DNA of 64,000 nt from Streptomyces katrae (GCF_000717655.1 NZ_JNZY01000010.1:186001-250000), one strand, 5' to 3'; counted from the stretch's first letter, positions 17,675 to 26,281 are shown. The notes: a model not told the origin generated them from the sequence alone. Translations and numbers: made by a program.

Positions 17675-18000
17675 CAGACCCGCCCGCCGGCGCCGTGCCG
17701 TTTCCCGGGCGTGCCCGTGCACATGGGCCGGCGCGACAGGTCCCGCCCCCGCGGCGCAGCCGGGACGGGGCGGGACCGCACGGGGTCGTGGACGCCGTCC
17801 CGGCGGGGGTGGGCCGGCATCAGGGCGTGCGGTGAGCGCCGCGCCCGGACTCGCTGCCACCCGCGTCGTCCGTTCGGCCGGGTCCGTACCGCTCTACGCC
17901 CTCATCGCCGTCGCCGGTGCCTTCCCCGAACTCGCCGGCCACACCGGCCTGAGCCCCATCAGGCCGAAGCCCTGATGCCGATCGGACCGATCGTCCTGGG
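17675..18000. other. Convergent intergenic region without a supported gene
   Basis: 326 nt between the lacI-type stop and the convergent PAP2 stop. A GTG-initiated 47-codon frame (17832-17975) could encode one hydrophobic helix, but there is no ribosome site and no recognisable family, so I do not call it a gene. Confidence 0.5.
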
Positions 18001-18771
18001 TCACTCGCCGGCCTGGCGCTTCATGGCGGGAGAGGGCCGCGCCGACACCCCGTGGGCCGAAAGGGACGAGGCCGGTCGTGCCCCTCGTTCGTGCTCCCGG
18101 GCGAGGGCGGGGGAGAAGGCCCACCACGCCAGCAGTGCGGCCCCCGCGCCGGCCGCTGCGCCGGCCACCGTGTCGGTGAGCCAGTGGGCGTGGAGCCAGG
18201 TGCGGCTCCACATCATGGCCAGGGTGAACACCACGCCTCCGGCCCACCAGGCCCGCCTCCGGGCCGCCGGGACCAGCAGGACGCCGGCCAGTACGACGAG
18301 CAGGGCCGCCCCCGCCGCATGCCCCGACGGGAAGGAGCCGTGGTCGACGCGGACCAGCGGGTGCGCCGGGCGCGGGCGGTCCACCAGGTGCTTGAGCGTC
18401 TGCACCGCCAGCATGCTGCCCACGAGATGGACCCCGAGCAGGAAGCCCGCCGAGGTCCAGCGTCTGCGGACGAGCAGGAAGACCAGCATCCCCAGCGGTA
18501 CGACGGCGCCCAGCGGGCCGCCGAACCAGTCGAGGGCGGCCGCCAGGGCCGCGGGGAGCCCGCCGTGCGGGCCGCCCATCCAGCGCAGCCACTGTTCGTC
18601 CAAGCCCTGGAACGGCGGGTTCGCGACGTCCGTACGGACGGTGAGGGCCAGTGCTGCGGCCAGTCCGAGCAGCAGCACGGCCAGGAGCAGGGTGCCGGGG
18701 CGGCGAGGCCGGCCCGCCGCCCCGGGCCGGGCCGCGGTGGGGCGGGCCGAAGTGAGTGTGTGCCGGGACAT
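18001..18771 (-). CDS. PAP2-family phosphatase, catalytic residues intact
   Basis: 256 residues, six predicted membrane segments. Motif 1 KHLVDRPRP (about 127-135), motif 2 PSGH (His151) and motif 3 SRTWLHAHWLTD with His196 and Asp200 are all present. The enzyme should remove phosphate from a lipid phosphate (phosphatidic acid, prenyl diphosphate) at the outer face of the membrane. It is a paralogue of 14183-14914, with long near-identical stretches (SRTWLHA, FQGLD, FGGPLG). It lies 78 nt downstream of the alpha/beta-hydrolase gene on the same strand and is probably co-transcribed. ATG 18771 with AAAGGCAG. Confidence 0.9.
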   Translation of the reverse strand: MSRHTLTSARPTAARPGAAGRPRRPGTLLLAVLLLGLAAALALTVRTDVANPPFQGLDEQWLRWMGGPHGGLPAALAAALDWFGGPLGAVVPLGMLVFLLVRRRWTSAGFLLGVHLVGSMLAVQTLKHLVDRPRPAHPLVRVDHGSFPSGHAAGAALLVVLAGVLLVPAARRRAWWAGGVVFTLAMMWSRTWLHAHWLTDTVAGAAAGAGAALLAWWAFSPALAREHERGARPASSLSAHGVSARPSPAMKRQAGE

Positions 18772-18849
18772 GACTGCCTTTCGACGTACGCGTGGGGGCG
18801 CGGCCCAGCCGCGCCCCCACGATGGGACAGGTGTGGTCAGGACCCGGGT

Positions 18850-19818
18850 TCAGGCCCCCGCGCCCAGGTGCCGGGCCAGGAACGCGACGCTCTCCGCGAC
18901 GATCGCGGGGATGTCGGGGGAGCCGAGGAAGATGTGGTCGGCGCCCTCCACGGGCTGCAGCGCCACCTCGCCTCCCGCGCCCGTCAGGGCCTCGGCGAGG
19001 GCCTCGCTCTGGCTGTACGGGACGAGCCCGTCCGCGGTCCCGTGCACCAGCAGGAACGGCGGCGGGTTCGAGCCGGGGACCGCGTACGTGACCGGGCTCG
19101 CGGCCCGCGCCGGCTCCGCCTGCTCGGCCACGGGAACGCCCAGCAGGGCCTCGTACGGGTTGGGGAACTCGGCGCCGGTCGGCATCGGCATCGGCAGCGG
19201 GTGCGCGGCCAGGGCGGGCAGGTCGTGGACCCCGTACCAGTCGACGACGGCCAGGACGCCGGTGTCGCCGGTGCCGACGCCGTGGGCGCCCTCCAGCGCC
19301 GCCAGGGTCTCGGCGTCCGTGCTGCCGGGGCGGACGAGGCCGGCGAGCGCGGCCAGGTGGCCGCCCGCCGACTCGCCCCAGACGCCGATCCGGTCCGGGT
19401 CGATGCCGAGTGCGGGGGCGAACCGCCGCACGTAGCGGATCGCGGCCTTGACGTCGTGCAGCTGTGCGGGGAACGGGGCCTCGAGGCTGTGCCGGTAGTC
19501 GATGGAGACGAGCGCGAGCCCGGCGCCGAGGGCGGCACCGTGCAGCAGGGCGGCGGGCACGGTCGGCGGCGGGTAGCGGCGGTCGCCGTCCAGCCAGCCG
19601 CCGCCGTGGATCCAGATCACCGCCGGGAAGGGGCCTTCGCCCGCGGGGAGCTGTACGTCGAGGAGGCGGGGGCGGTAGCCGGGGGTGGTGGCGTACGTGA
19701 TCCCGTCGAAGCGGCGTATGCCGTCCGCGCCGGTCACGGGCGGTACGGGCTGCTGGAACGGAGGGGGCGGCCAGGTCATGTCGGTGATGTCGAACTCGGC
19801 CGGGGGAGACTGCGTCAT
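18850..19818 (-). CDS. Alpha/beta hydrolase, BD-FAE/hormone-sensitive-lipase type
   Basis: 322 residues. HGGGW (oxyanion hole), GESAGG (nucleophilic serine), Asp in HGTADGLVPYSQS and His in GADHIF complete the triad. There is no signal peptide. The fold and spacing fit small-ester esterases or feruloyl/acetyl esterases of the BD-FAE clan. Start ATG at 19818. First gene of an operon with the active PAP2. A perfect TTACACGTGTAA site lies 120 nt upstream, so LacI control is likely. Confidence 0.88.
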   Translation of the reverse strand: MTQSPPAEFDITDMTWPPPPFQQPVPPVTGADGIRRFDGITYATTPGYRPRLLDVQLPAGEGPFPAVIWIHGGGWLDGDRRYPPPTVPAALLHGAALGAGLALVSIDYRHSLEAPFPAQLHDVKAAIRYVRRFAPALGIDPDRIGVWGESAGGHLAALAGLVRPGSTDAETLAALEGAHGVGTGDTGVLAVVDWYGVHDLPALAAHPLPMPMPTGAEFPNPYEALLGVPVAEQAEPARAASPVTYAVPGSNPPPFLLVHGTADGLVPYSQSEALAEALTGAGGEVALQPVEGADHIFLGSPDIPAIVAESVAFLARHLGAGA

Positions 19819-19937
19819 TTACGGCTCATCCCATTCGGTGTGCGGCCCCGGAGGCCGGCGGGTCCCGGTGCGGGCGGCCCAGGCTTCGTAACGTTTGTCC
19901 GAAATGCTTGCGCGGGGCACCGGGGAGGCTTAGCTTG

Positions 19938-19949
19938 TTACACGTGTAA
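19938..19949. promoter_or_regulatory. Perfect TTACACGTGTAA palindrome, putative LacI operator
   Basis: A 12-bp perfect palindrome in the 248-nt divergent spacer between the hydrolase (start 19818) and the RsbW-like gene (start 20067). A weaker copy, TTACACGAGACA, lies at 20015-20026. In such a GC-rich region this T/A-flanked palindrome should be rare. Confidence 0.6.
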
Positions 19950-20066
19950 TCACGGACTCTAGCGACGCATTTCCGCTGACTACAAGCCCATCGGGCACCC
20001 GAGTTCCCGAGTAGTTACACGAGACACTGGCGGGACGGCGTCGCATTCCCCCTCCGGGAGTACGTC

Positions 20067-20603
20067 ATGTTCACCGCCGCCGCCCTTCCTGCCGGGGCTG
20101 CCCCGGCCGCCGCCGTGCCCGCACGGGCCGCCGGTGGCCCGGCCTCGGCCCCGGCTCGGACCCCGGCCCCGGCTCCCGCCCGGGTCCGGGGCTTCGCCCA
20201 CTGGGTGGTCGAGCCCACCGCGGTCGCCGTCCCGCAGGTGCGGGCTCGTGTCCGGGCGGTGCTGGAGGGCTGGCGCATCGCCGCCGAGCCGGCGGATGTC
20301 CTGCTGCTGGCCGTCAGCGAACTCGCCGGGAACGTCGTCCGGCACGCGGCCGCCGCCACCGCGTGGATGCGGGTCGGGGTGAGCTTCGGCGGGGGATGGC
20401 TGCGACTGGAGGTCGCCGACCGCGGGTCCCGGCTGCGCGGGTTGCCCCATCCCGCCACCGAGATCGACCCGGATGCCGAAAGCGGCCGCGGGCTGCTGAT
20501 CGTCCAGCTGCTCGCGGCCGAGGCGGGCGGCGAACTCTCGGTTGCGACGCGCGAGTTCGGCACCTCCCTGTGCGTGTGCCTGCCGGGCGCCCCGGCCGCC
20601 TGA
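20067..20603 (+). CDS. RsbW-like ATP-binding protein (HATPase_c)
   Basis: 178 residues. An Ala/Pro-rich N-terminal tail of about 40 residues leads into a GHKL ATPase: N-box ELAGNVVRHA, G1 VADRGSR, G2 SGRGLLIVQLLA. This is the single-domain type found in dozens of copies in Streptomyces, related to anti-sigma serine kinases of the RsbW/SpoIIAB group. Partner sigma factor or anti-anti-sigma protein unknown; none is adjacent. Start ATG at 20067 with GGGAG nearby. Confidence 0.85.
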   Translation: MFTAAALPAGAAPAAAVPARAAGGPASAPARTPAPAPARVRGFAHWVVEPTAVAVPQVRARVRAVLEGWRIAAEPADVLLLAVSELAGNVVRHAAAATAWMRVGVSFGGGWLRLEVADRGSRLRGLPHPATEIDPDAESGRGLLIVQLLAAEAGGELSVATREFGTSLCVCLPGAPAA

Positions 20604-20647
20604 ACCGGTTCGCGGATGGTCCGGAGGCCGCCCGGCGTCCCTCGAAA

Positions 20648-20687
20648 TATCGAGGAATGTTGACGGACGCAAAATTATCGAGATAAC
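20648..20687 (+). promoter_or_regulatory. Promoter of the CoA-ligase gene with TATCGAG boxes
   Basis: TATCGAG (20648-20654), 5 nt, TTGACG (20660-20665), 16 nt, GATAAC (20682-20687). A second box, TTATCGAG, lies inside the spacer and ends at the -10, a position suited to repression. Same layout as 14934 and 22865. Confidence 0.7.
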
Positions 20688-20732
20688 TTGCTCCGCATCT
20701 CCCCCGCTGCTCCCTGATTGAGGTGCCGCCCC

Positions 20733-22880
20733 ATGGAGCTCTCCCCTTCCGCCCACGCCGACCCCTTCTGCAGGGACCGGCTGCCGGCCTTCCCCCTCTG
20801 GCCCGAACTCCACTTCGATCTCCCGGAGTTGGCCTACCCCGACCGTCTCAACTGCGCCGGACGCCTGCTCGACGAAGCCGTCGAGCGCTGGGGCCCCGAC
20901 CGCCCCTGTCTGCTGACCCCGACCGAGCGCTGGACCTACGGCGAGCTCCAGCAGCGCGCCAACCAGGTCGCCCAGGTGCTCACCGAGGACTTCGGCCTGG
21001 TACCCGGCAATCGCGTCCTTTTGCGCGCTCCCAACAACCCCTGGCTCGTGGCCGCCTGGTTCGGCGTCCTGAAGGCCGGCGGCGTCGCCGTCACGACGAT
21101 GCCGCTGCTGCGCGCCGCCGAGCTCGCCGAGCTCTGCGACATCAGCCGCCCCACCGTCGCCGTGTGCGACCACCGCTACGTCGACGAACTCGCCGCGGCA
21201 GCCGGCCAAGGCCCTGCCGGTCTGCCGGTCCTCGCGTACGGGGGCCCCGGGGTCATGGACCTGGCCGCGCGCTGCGCGGCCAAGAGCGGCGTGTTCGCCA
21301 CCGTCCCCACTGCTGCGGACGACGTGGCGCTGATCGCCTTCACCTCCGGTACGACCGGACGCCCCAAGGCGACGCTGCACTTCCACCGCGACGTGCTCGC
21401 GAATGCCGACACCTTCTCCCGGCATGTCCTGAAGCCCCGCCCCGACGACGTCTTCACGGGTACGCCGCCGCTCGCCTTCACCTTCGGCCTCGGCGGGCTC
21501 GTGGTCTTCCCGCTGCACGTCGGGGCCGCGACCCTGCTCATCGAGCAGGCGGGGCCGGAGCAGCTGGCCGATCTCGTCGCCGAGCACGGCGTGACCGTCC
21601 TGTTCACCGCGCCCACCGCCTACCGCGCGATCATGGCCGCCGGCGCAGTGGACCGACTGGCCGGGCTGCGCCGCTGCGTGTCCGCCGGAGAGGCGCTGCC
21701 CGCCGCCGTGTGGGAGGAGTTCCACGCCGCCACCGGGCTGCGCATCATCGACGGCATCGGTGCCACCGAGATGCTGCACGTCTTCATCTCCGCGGCCGAC
21801 GGGGACATCCGGCCCGGTGCCACGGGCCGGCCCGTGCCCGGCTACCGCGCCGCCGTGGTGGACCGGTACGGCGACCCCGTCCCCGACGGGCAGCCCGGCC
21901 TGCTGGCGGTCACCGGACCCACTGGCTGCCGCTATCTCGCCGATCCGCGCCAGACGGCTTACGTCAGGAACGGCTGGAACATCACCGGGGACACCTACAT
22001 CCGCGATGCCGACGGCTATTTCTGGTATGTGGCCCGCAGCGACGACATGATCGTCTCCTCCGGCTACAACATCGCGGGCCCGGAGGTCGAGAAGGCCCTC
22101 GCCGCCCATCCGTACGTCGAGGAGTGCGGGGTCGTCGGCGCCCCCGACGAGCGGCGCGGCATGCTGGTCAAGGCGTACGTCGTGCTCGGGGCCGGTGTCC
22201 CTGCGGACGAGGCGACGGCCCGTGAGCTCCAGGCCCACGTCAAGGGGACCATCGCCCCGTACAAGTACCCGCGTGCCGTCGAGTTCGTCGAGCGGCTGCC
22301 GCGCACCGGCAACGGAAAGCTCCAGCGCGGCGAACTGCGCGAATGGGCCCGAGCCGCCGCCGTGGCCCCGGCCCCGGATCCCACCCCGGCCCCGGTCGAA
22401 GCCGACGGCGGATGCGCCGCCGGCTGCCCCGAAGCCCTCGTCCCGCACCTGCCGAGCGTGGTCGTCGAGCGCCGCGTCGAGTGGCCCGACACCGACGCCG
22501 CCGGGCACTACCACCACTCCACCGTCGTGCGCTGGGTCGAGGCGGCCGAGGCCGTGCTGCTGCGCCGCCTGGGCCTGGCGCACCTCTTCGGCAGCACCCC
22601 GCGCGTCCACTTCGAGGCCGACTACCGGGCCCGGCTCTGGTTCGGCGAGGCCGTGCGCATCGAGCTGAGCGTCGCCAAGGTCGGCGCCAGTTCCCTGCAC
22701 TACGTGTTCACGGTCCACGGCGAGGGGGACGTGGAGGCCGCCGCCGGGCGGATGGTCATCGCCCACTCCGCCTCCCGCGCGACCGGGACCACGCCGTGGC
22801 CCGCCGACGTACGCGAGGTGCTGACGAAGTCGGGCCCGCAGGCACCGGAACTCCTCACGAGAGATATCGAGCATTGTTGA
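20733..22880 (+). CDS. Benzoate/salicylate-type CoA ligase fused to hot-dog thioesterase
   Basis: 715 residues. Residues 1 to about 545 form an ANL-family ligase closest in pattern to benzoate- and 2-aminobenzoate-CoA ligases: SAHADPFCRDRLP near the start, the AMP-binding P-loop FTSGTTGRPKA (203-213) and the adenylating lysine in GNGKLQR (Lys529). A Pro/Ala linker leads to a 4HBT hot-dog thioesterase (about 577-690) with EWPDTDAAGHYHHST (Asp586, Asp588). The ligase would activate an aromatic acid with ATP and CoA; the thioesterase would release the hydroxylated acid after the next enzyme acts. ATG 20733 with GAGGTG. First gene of the pathway; the next gene has its own promoter overlapping this 3' end. 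Confidence 0.88.
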   Translation: MELSPSAHADPFCRDRLPAFPLWPELHFDLPELAYPDRLNCAGRLLDEAVERWGPDRPCLLTPTERWTYGELQQRANQVAQVLTEDFGLVPGNRVLLRAPNNPWLVAAWFGVLKAGGVAVTTMPLLRAAELAELCDISRPTVAVCDHRYVDELAAAAGQGPAGLPVLAYGGPGVMDLAARCAAKSGVFATVPTAADDVALIAFTSGTTGRPKATLHFHRDVLANADTFSRHVLKPRPDDVFTGTPPLAFTFGLGGLVVFPLHVGAATLLIEQAGPEQLADLVAEHGVTVLFTAPTAYRAIMAAGAVDRLAGLRRCVSAGEALPAAVWEEFHAATGLRIIDGIGATEMLHVFISAADGDIRPGATGRPVPGYRAAVVDRYGDPVPDGQPGLLAVTGPTGCRYLADPRQTAYVRNGWNITGDTYIRDADGYFWYVARSDDMIVSSGYNIAGPEVEKALAAHPYVEECGVVGAPDERRGMLVKAYVVLGAGVPADEATARELQAHVKGTIAPYKYPRAVEFVERLPRTGNGKLQRGELREWARAAAVAPAPDPTPAPVEADGGCAAGCPEALVPHLPSVVVERRVEWPDTDAAGHYHHSTVVRWVEAAEAVLLRRLGLAHLFGSTPRVHFEADYRARLWFGEAVRIELSVAKVGASSLHYVFTVHGEGDVEAAAGRMVIAHSASRATGTTPWPADVREVLTKSGPQAPELLTRDIEHC

Positions 22881-22904
22881 CGATCGCCAAATCTGCACCA
22901 TATG
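22865..22904 (+). promoter_or_regulatory. Promoter of the hydroxylase operon with TATCGAG box
   Basis: TATCGAG (22865-22871), 5 nt, TTGACG (22877-22882), 16 nt, CATATG (22899-22904). It overlaps the last codons and stop of the ligase gene. Start codon 29 nt beyond the -10. Confidence 0.65.
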
Positions 22905-22932
22905 TTGTTCCGGAACCACGAGGAGGTACGCC

Positions 22933-25236
22933 GTGCGCGTAGCAGTCATCGGAGGAGGGCCCGGCGGGCTGTACTTCGCAGCCCTGGCCAAGCAGCTCTC
23001 CCCCCACTGGGACGTCACCGTCTGGGAGCGCAACGCCCCCGACGACACGTTCGGCTTCGGGGTCGTCTTCTCCGACGAGACCCTCGACGGCATCGCGCAG
23101 GCCGACCCTGAGATCCATGCGGCCATGTCGGCCGAGTTCGCCCGCTGGAGCGACATCGACGTCACCTACCGGCGCCGGACCCTCACCTCCGGCGGCCACG
23201 GCTTCGCCGCCCTGGGCCGCCGGCAGCTGCTGCGGATCCTCCAGGAGCGCTGCGCCGCCCTCGCGGTGGACGTCCGCTACCGCACCCAGGCCCCGCCCGC
23301 CGCCGAGCTGGCCGCCACGTACGACCTCGTCGTCGCCTGCGACGGCGTACGGTCGGCCACCCGCGCCGCCTACGCGGACACCTTCGGGCCCGAACTGGAC
23401 GAACGCCCGGGCCGCTACATGTGGCTCGGCACGGACAAGGTCTTCGAGGCCTTCACCTTCCTCGTCGAGGAGCGGGACTTCGGCACCCTCCAGGTGCACG
23501 CCTACCCCTACGACTCCACCCGCTCCACGTTCATCGTGGAGATGGACGAGGCCGCGTGGCGGCGCGCCGGCTTCGCGGAGTTCGCCGACCGTGACCACCC
23601 GCCCGGCGCCAGCGACACGGACAGCATCCGCCGCTGCGAGGAGATGCTCGCCGGCCACCTGGACGGGCACCGGCTCCTGCCCAACAACTCCAAGTGGCTC
23701 CGCTTCACCACGGTGCGCAACCGCACCTGGCGGCACGAGAACGTCGTCCTCCTCGGAGACGCCGCCCACACCGCCCACTTCTCCATCGGCTCGGGCACCA
23801 AGCTGGCCATGGAGGACGCCCTCGCCCTGGCCGCCTGTCTGCACGAGCACCCGGACGTCCCCGGCGCGCTCGCCGCGTACGAGGACGAGCGCCGCCCCGT
23901 CGTGGAATCGACCCAGCGCGCCGCCCAGGCCAGCCTCGAATGGTTCGAGAACATCGGCCGCTACACGAGCCAGGAACCGCCGCAGTTCGCCTTCAACCTG
24001 CTGACCCGCAGCCGCCGCGTCACGTACGACAACCTGCGCGTGCGCGACGCGGAGTTCACCACCGCCGTCAACTCCTCCGCTCCCGTGCCCCCCATGTTCC
24101 GCCCCTTCCCGCTCGGCGGACTACTCCTGCGCAACCGGGTCGTCGTGCCGCCCACCGCCCTCGGCACGGCGCGCGACGGCATCCCGGGGGACTTCGACCT
24201 CGTCCACCTGAGCACCCAGGCCCTCGGCGGATCCGGCCTGGTCCTCGCCGGGATGACCGCCGTCAGCGCCGAAGGCCGGGACGGAACCGGCTGCCCCGGC
24301 CTCTACACCGACGAACAGGAGGCCGCCTGGCGGCGGATCACCGACTTCGTCCACGGCCAGACCGACACCTGCCTCGGCATCCAGCTCACCCACGCCGGCC
24401 GCCGCGCCGGAACCGGGGACGGTCCGCCGATCGCCGCGTCCGCCCTCGCCTGGGACGAGCGCAGCCCGGTCCCGCGCGAGGCCACCCGGGCCGATATGGA
24501 CCTCCTCGTACGGGACTTCGTCCGCGCGGCCCGGCGAGCCGACCGGGCGGGCTTCGACGTACTGGAACTCCAGTACGGACACGGCCGGTTGCTGTCCGGT
24601 TTCCTCTCGCCGCTGACCAATCTGCGGACCGACGCGTACGGCGGCGACCTCGCCGGTCGGCTGCGCTTCCCGCTGGAAGTGCTGGACGCCGTACGGGAGG
24701 TGTGGCCCGCCGGCAAGGCCCTGCTCGTCCGGATCTCCGCGGCGGACTGGGCCGAAGGCGGCCTGACCGAGGCCGACGCCGTGGCCATCGCCCGCGCCCT
24801 CGCCGAGGCCGGCGCCGACGGGATCGACGTCTCCACCGGCGAGGTGGTCGCCCACGAGCGGCCCCGCTACGGCCGCAGCTACCAGACCCCGTACGCGGAC
24901 CTGATCCGCAACGCCACCGGGGTCCCCACCATCGCCGTCGGCGCGATCTCCACGTACGACGACGTGAACTCGATCGTCCTGGCCGGCCGGGCCGACCTCT
25001 GCGGGGTGGGCCGCGCCCAGCTCCACGACCCGCTGTGGACCCTGCACGCCGCGGCCGCCCAGGGCTACCACGGGCCCGCCGCGCCCTGGGCGCCCTCCTG
25101 GAGGGCCGGCAGCGGCAGACCGCCCGCCGCCCGCACCGACCGGGTCCCGCCGCGCCTGGAGCTGCTGCGCCGGCCCGCCGCGCCGGTGCACCAGCGCTGG
25201 ATGCCGCGCCTGGCCGCCGCCGCGCCGGCCAACTGA
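22933..25236 (+). CDS. Bifunctional salicylyl-CoA 5-hydroxylase/oxidoreductase
   Basis: 767 residues. The first half (1 to about 375) is a group A flavin monooxygenase: FAD-binding VAVIGGGPGGLYFAALA at the N-terminus and the GD motif LLGDAAHTAHFSIGSG (Asp276). The second half (about 386-720) is an Old-Yellow-Enzyme TIM barrel: GLLLRNRVVVPPTALG, QLTHAGRRA, FLSPLTNLRTDAYGG. The fused layout is that of salicylyl-CoA 5-hydroxylase and of 2-aminobenzoyl-CoA monooxygenase/reductase. The AHGYL active-site motif of the barrel reads GHGRL here, with Arg552 for the proton-donating tyrosine. Expected reaction: NAD(P)H- and O2-dependent 5-hydroxylation to gentisyl-CoA. Nitrilase gene follows after 10 nt. 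Confidence 0.88.
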   Translation: MRVAVIGGGPGGLYFAALAKQLSPHWDVTVWERNAPDDTFGFGVVFSDETLDGIAQADPEIHAAMSAEFARWSDIDVTYRRRTLTSGGHGFAALGRRQLLRILQERCAALAVDVRYRTQAPPAAELAATYDLVVACDGVRSATRAAYADTFGPELDERPGRYMWLGTDKVFEAFTFLVEERDFGTLQVHAYPYDSTRSTFIVEMDEAAWRRAGFAEFADRDHPPGASDTDSIRRCEEMLAGHLDGHRLLPNNSKWLRFTTVRNRTWRHENVVLLGDAAHTAHFSIGSGTKLAMEDALALAACLHEHPDVPGALAAYEDERRPVVESTQRAAQASLEWFENIGRYTSQEPPQFAFNLLTRSRRVTYDNLRVRDAEFTTAVNSSAPVPPMFRPFPLGGLLLRNRVVVPPTALGTARDGIPGDFDLVHLSTQALGGSGLVLAGMTAVSAEGRDGTGCPGLYTDEQEAAWRRITDFVHGQTDTCLGIQLTHAGRRAGTGDGPPIAASALAWDERSPVPREATRADMDLLVRDFVRAARRADRAGFDVLELQYGHGRLLSGFLSPLTNLRTDAYGGDLAGRLRFPLEVLDAVREVWPAGKALLVRISAADWAEGGLTEADAVAIARALAEAGADGIDVSTGEVVAHERPRYGRSYQTPYADLIRNATGVPTIAVGAISTYDDVNSIVLAGRADLCGVGRAQLHDPLWTLHAAAAQGYHGPAAPWAPSWRAGSGRPPAARTDRVPPRLELLRRPAAPVHQRWMPRLAAAAPAN

Positions 25237-25246
25237 GGAGACCCCG

Positions 25247-26281
25247 ATGGAGACCCTGCCCCCGAACCGCCCGCCCCTGCACCACCTGCCCCGCTTCACG
25301 GCCGCGGCCGTCCAGGCCTCGCCCGTCTACCTGGACCCCGCCGCCACCGTCGACAAGGCCGTCGCGCTGATCGCCGAGGCGGCGGCCAACGGCGCCGAAC
25401 TCGTCGTCTTCCCGGAGGTGTTCGTCCCCGGCTACCCGTACTGGAACTGGACGATGAACCCCGTCCAGGGCTCGCCCTGGTTCGAGCGCCTCCAGCGCGC
25501 CTCGGTCGACATCCCCGGCCCGTACGTCGACACCCTGCGCGCGGCGGCCCGCCAGTACGGGGTCGTGCTCGTCATCGGCGTCAACGAGCGTGCCGCGCAC
25601 AGCCTCGGCGTCCTCTACAACACCCTGCTCACCATCGGACCCGACGGCGAACTCCTCGGCGTGCACCGCAAACTGGTGCCCACCTGGGCCGAGAAGCTCA
25701 CATGGACCGGCGGCGACGGCAGCTCCCTGCGCGTCCACCCCACCCCCGTCGGCCCGCTCGGCGCCCTCGCCTGCGGCGAGAACACCAACACGCTGGCCCG
25801 CTTCACCCTCCTCGCCCAGGGCGAACTGGTCCATGCCTCCTGCTACATCGCCCTGCCCGTGGCTCCGGCCGACTACGACATGGCCGATGCCATCGCCGTC
25901 CGTACCGCCGCCCACAGCTTCGAGGGCAAGGTCTACTCCGTCGTCGCCTGCTCCACCGTCTCCCCGGAGATCGTCGACCTGCTCGCCGGGGACGACGAGG
26001 AGCTGCGCGCCCTGTTCCAGCGGCCCCGCAGCGCCCTGTCCGGAATCTTCGGCCCCGACGGCCGCCCCGTCACCGAACCGCTCGTCGACGACGAGGGCAT
26101 CGTCTACGGCGAGATCGACCTCGGCCGGTGCATCCAGCCCAAACAGATGCACGACATCACCGGCCACTACAACCGCTTCGACATCTTCCGCCTCGAAGTC
26201 GACAACCGCCCCCGTCTGCCGGTGACCTTCACCGCGCCGCCCGCGGGCCCCCTGACCACCACCGCTGAGGAGGACGTATGA
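25247..26281 (+). CDS. Nitrilase-family enzyme
   Basis: 344 residues, the length of true nitrilases and cyanide dihydratases. The catalytic triad is visible: Glu57 in VVFPEVFVPGYPYW, Lys142 in HRKLVPTWAEKLTW and Cys176 in ALACGENTN. The YPYWNW and WAEKLTW segments favour a nitrilase over an amidase or N-carbamoylase. It would convert a nitrile to its carboxylic acid and ammonia, feeding the CoA ligase. It starts 10 nt after the hydroxylase and its TGA overlaps the dioxygenase ATG, so it is a full member of the operon. The exact nitrile is unknown; an ortho-hydroxy or ortho-amino aryl nitrile is the logical guess. Confidence 0.87.
   Translation: METLPPNRPPLHHLPRFTAAAVQASPVYLDPAATVDKAVALIAEAAANGAELVVFPEVFVPGYPYWNWTMNPVQGSPWFERLQRASVDIPGPYVDTLRAAARQYGVVLVIGVNERAAHSLGVLYNTLLTIGPDGELLGVHRKLVPTWAEKLTWTGGDGSSLRVHPTPVGPLGALACGENTNTLARFTLLAQGELVHASCYIALPVAPADYDMADAIAVRTAAHSFEGKVYSVVACSTVSPEIVDLLAGDDEELRALFQRPRSALSGIFGPDGRPVTEPLVDDEGIVYGEIDLGRCIQPKQMHDITGHYNRFDIFRLEVDNRPRLPVTFTAPPAGPLTTTAEEDV

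Noticed and set aside
17832..17975. GTG-initiated 47-codon frame between lacI and PAP2
   Set aside because: No ribosome site, no recognisable family, and only one weak hydrophobic stretch.
19980..23165. 1061-codon open frame on the minus strand
   Set aside because: Antisense of the RsbW-like, ligase and hydroxylase genes; low complexity and no domain pattern.
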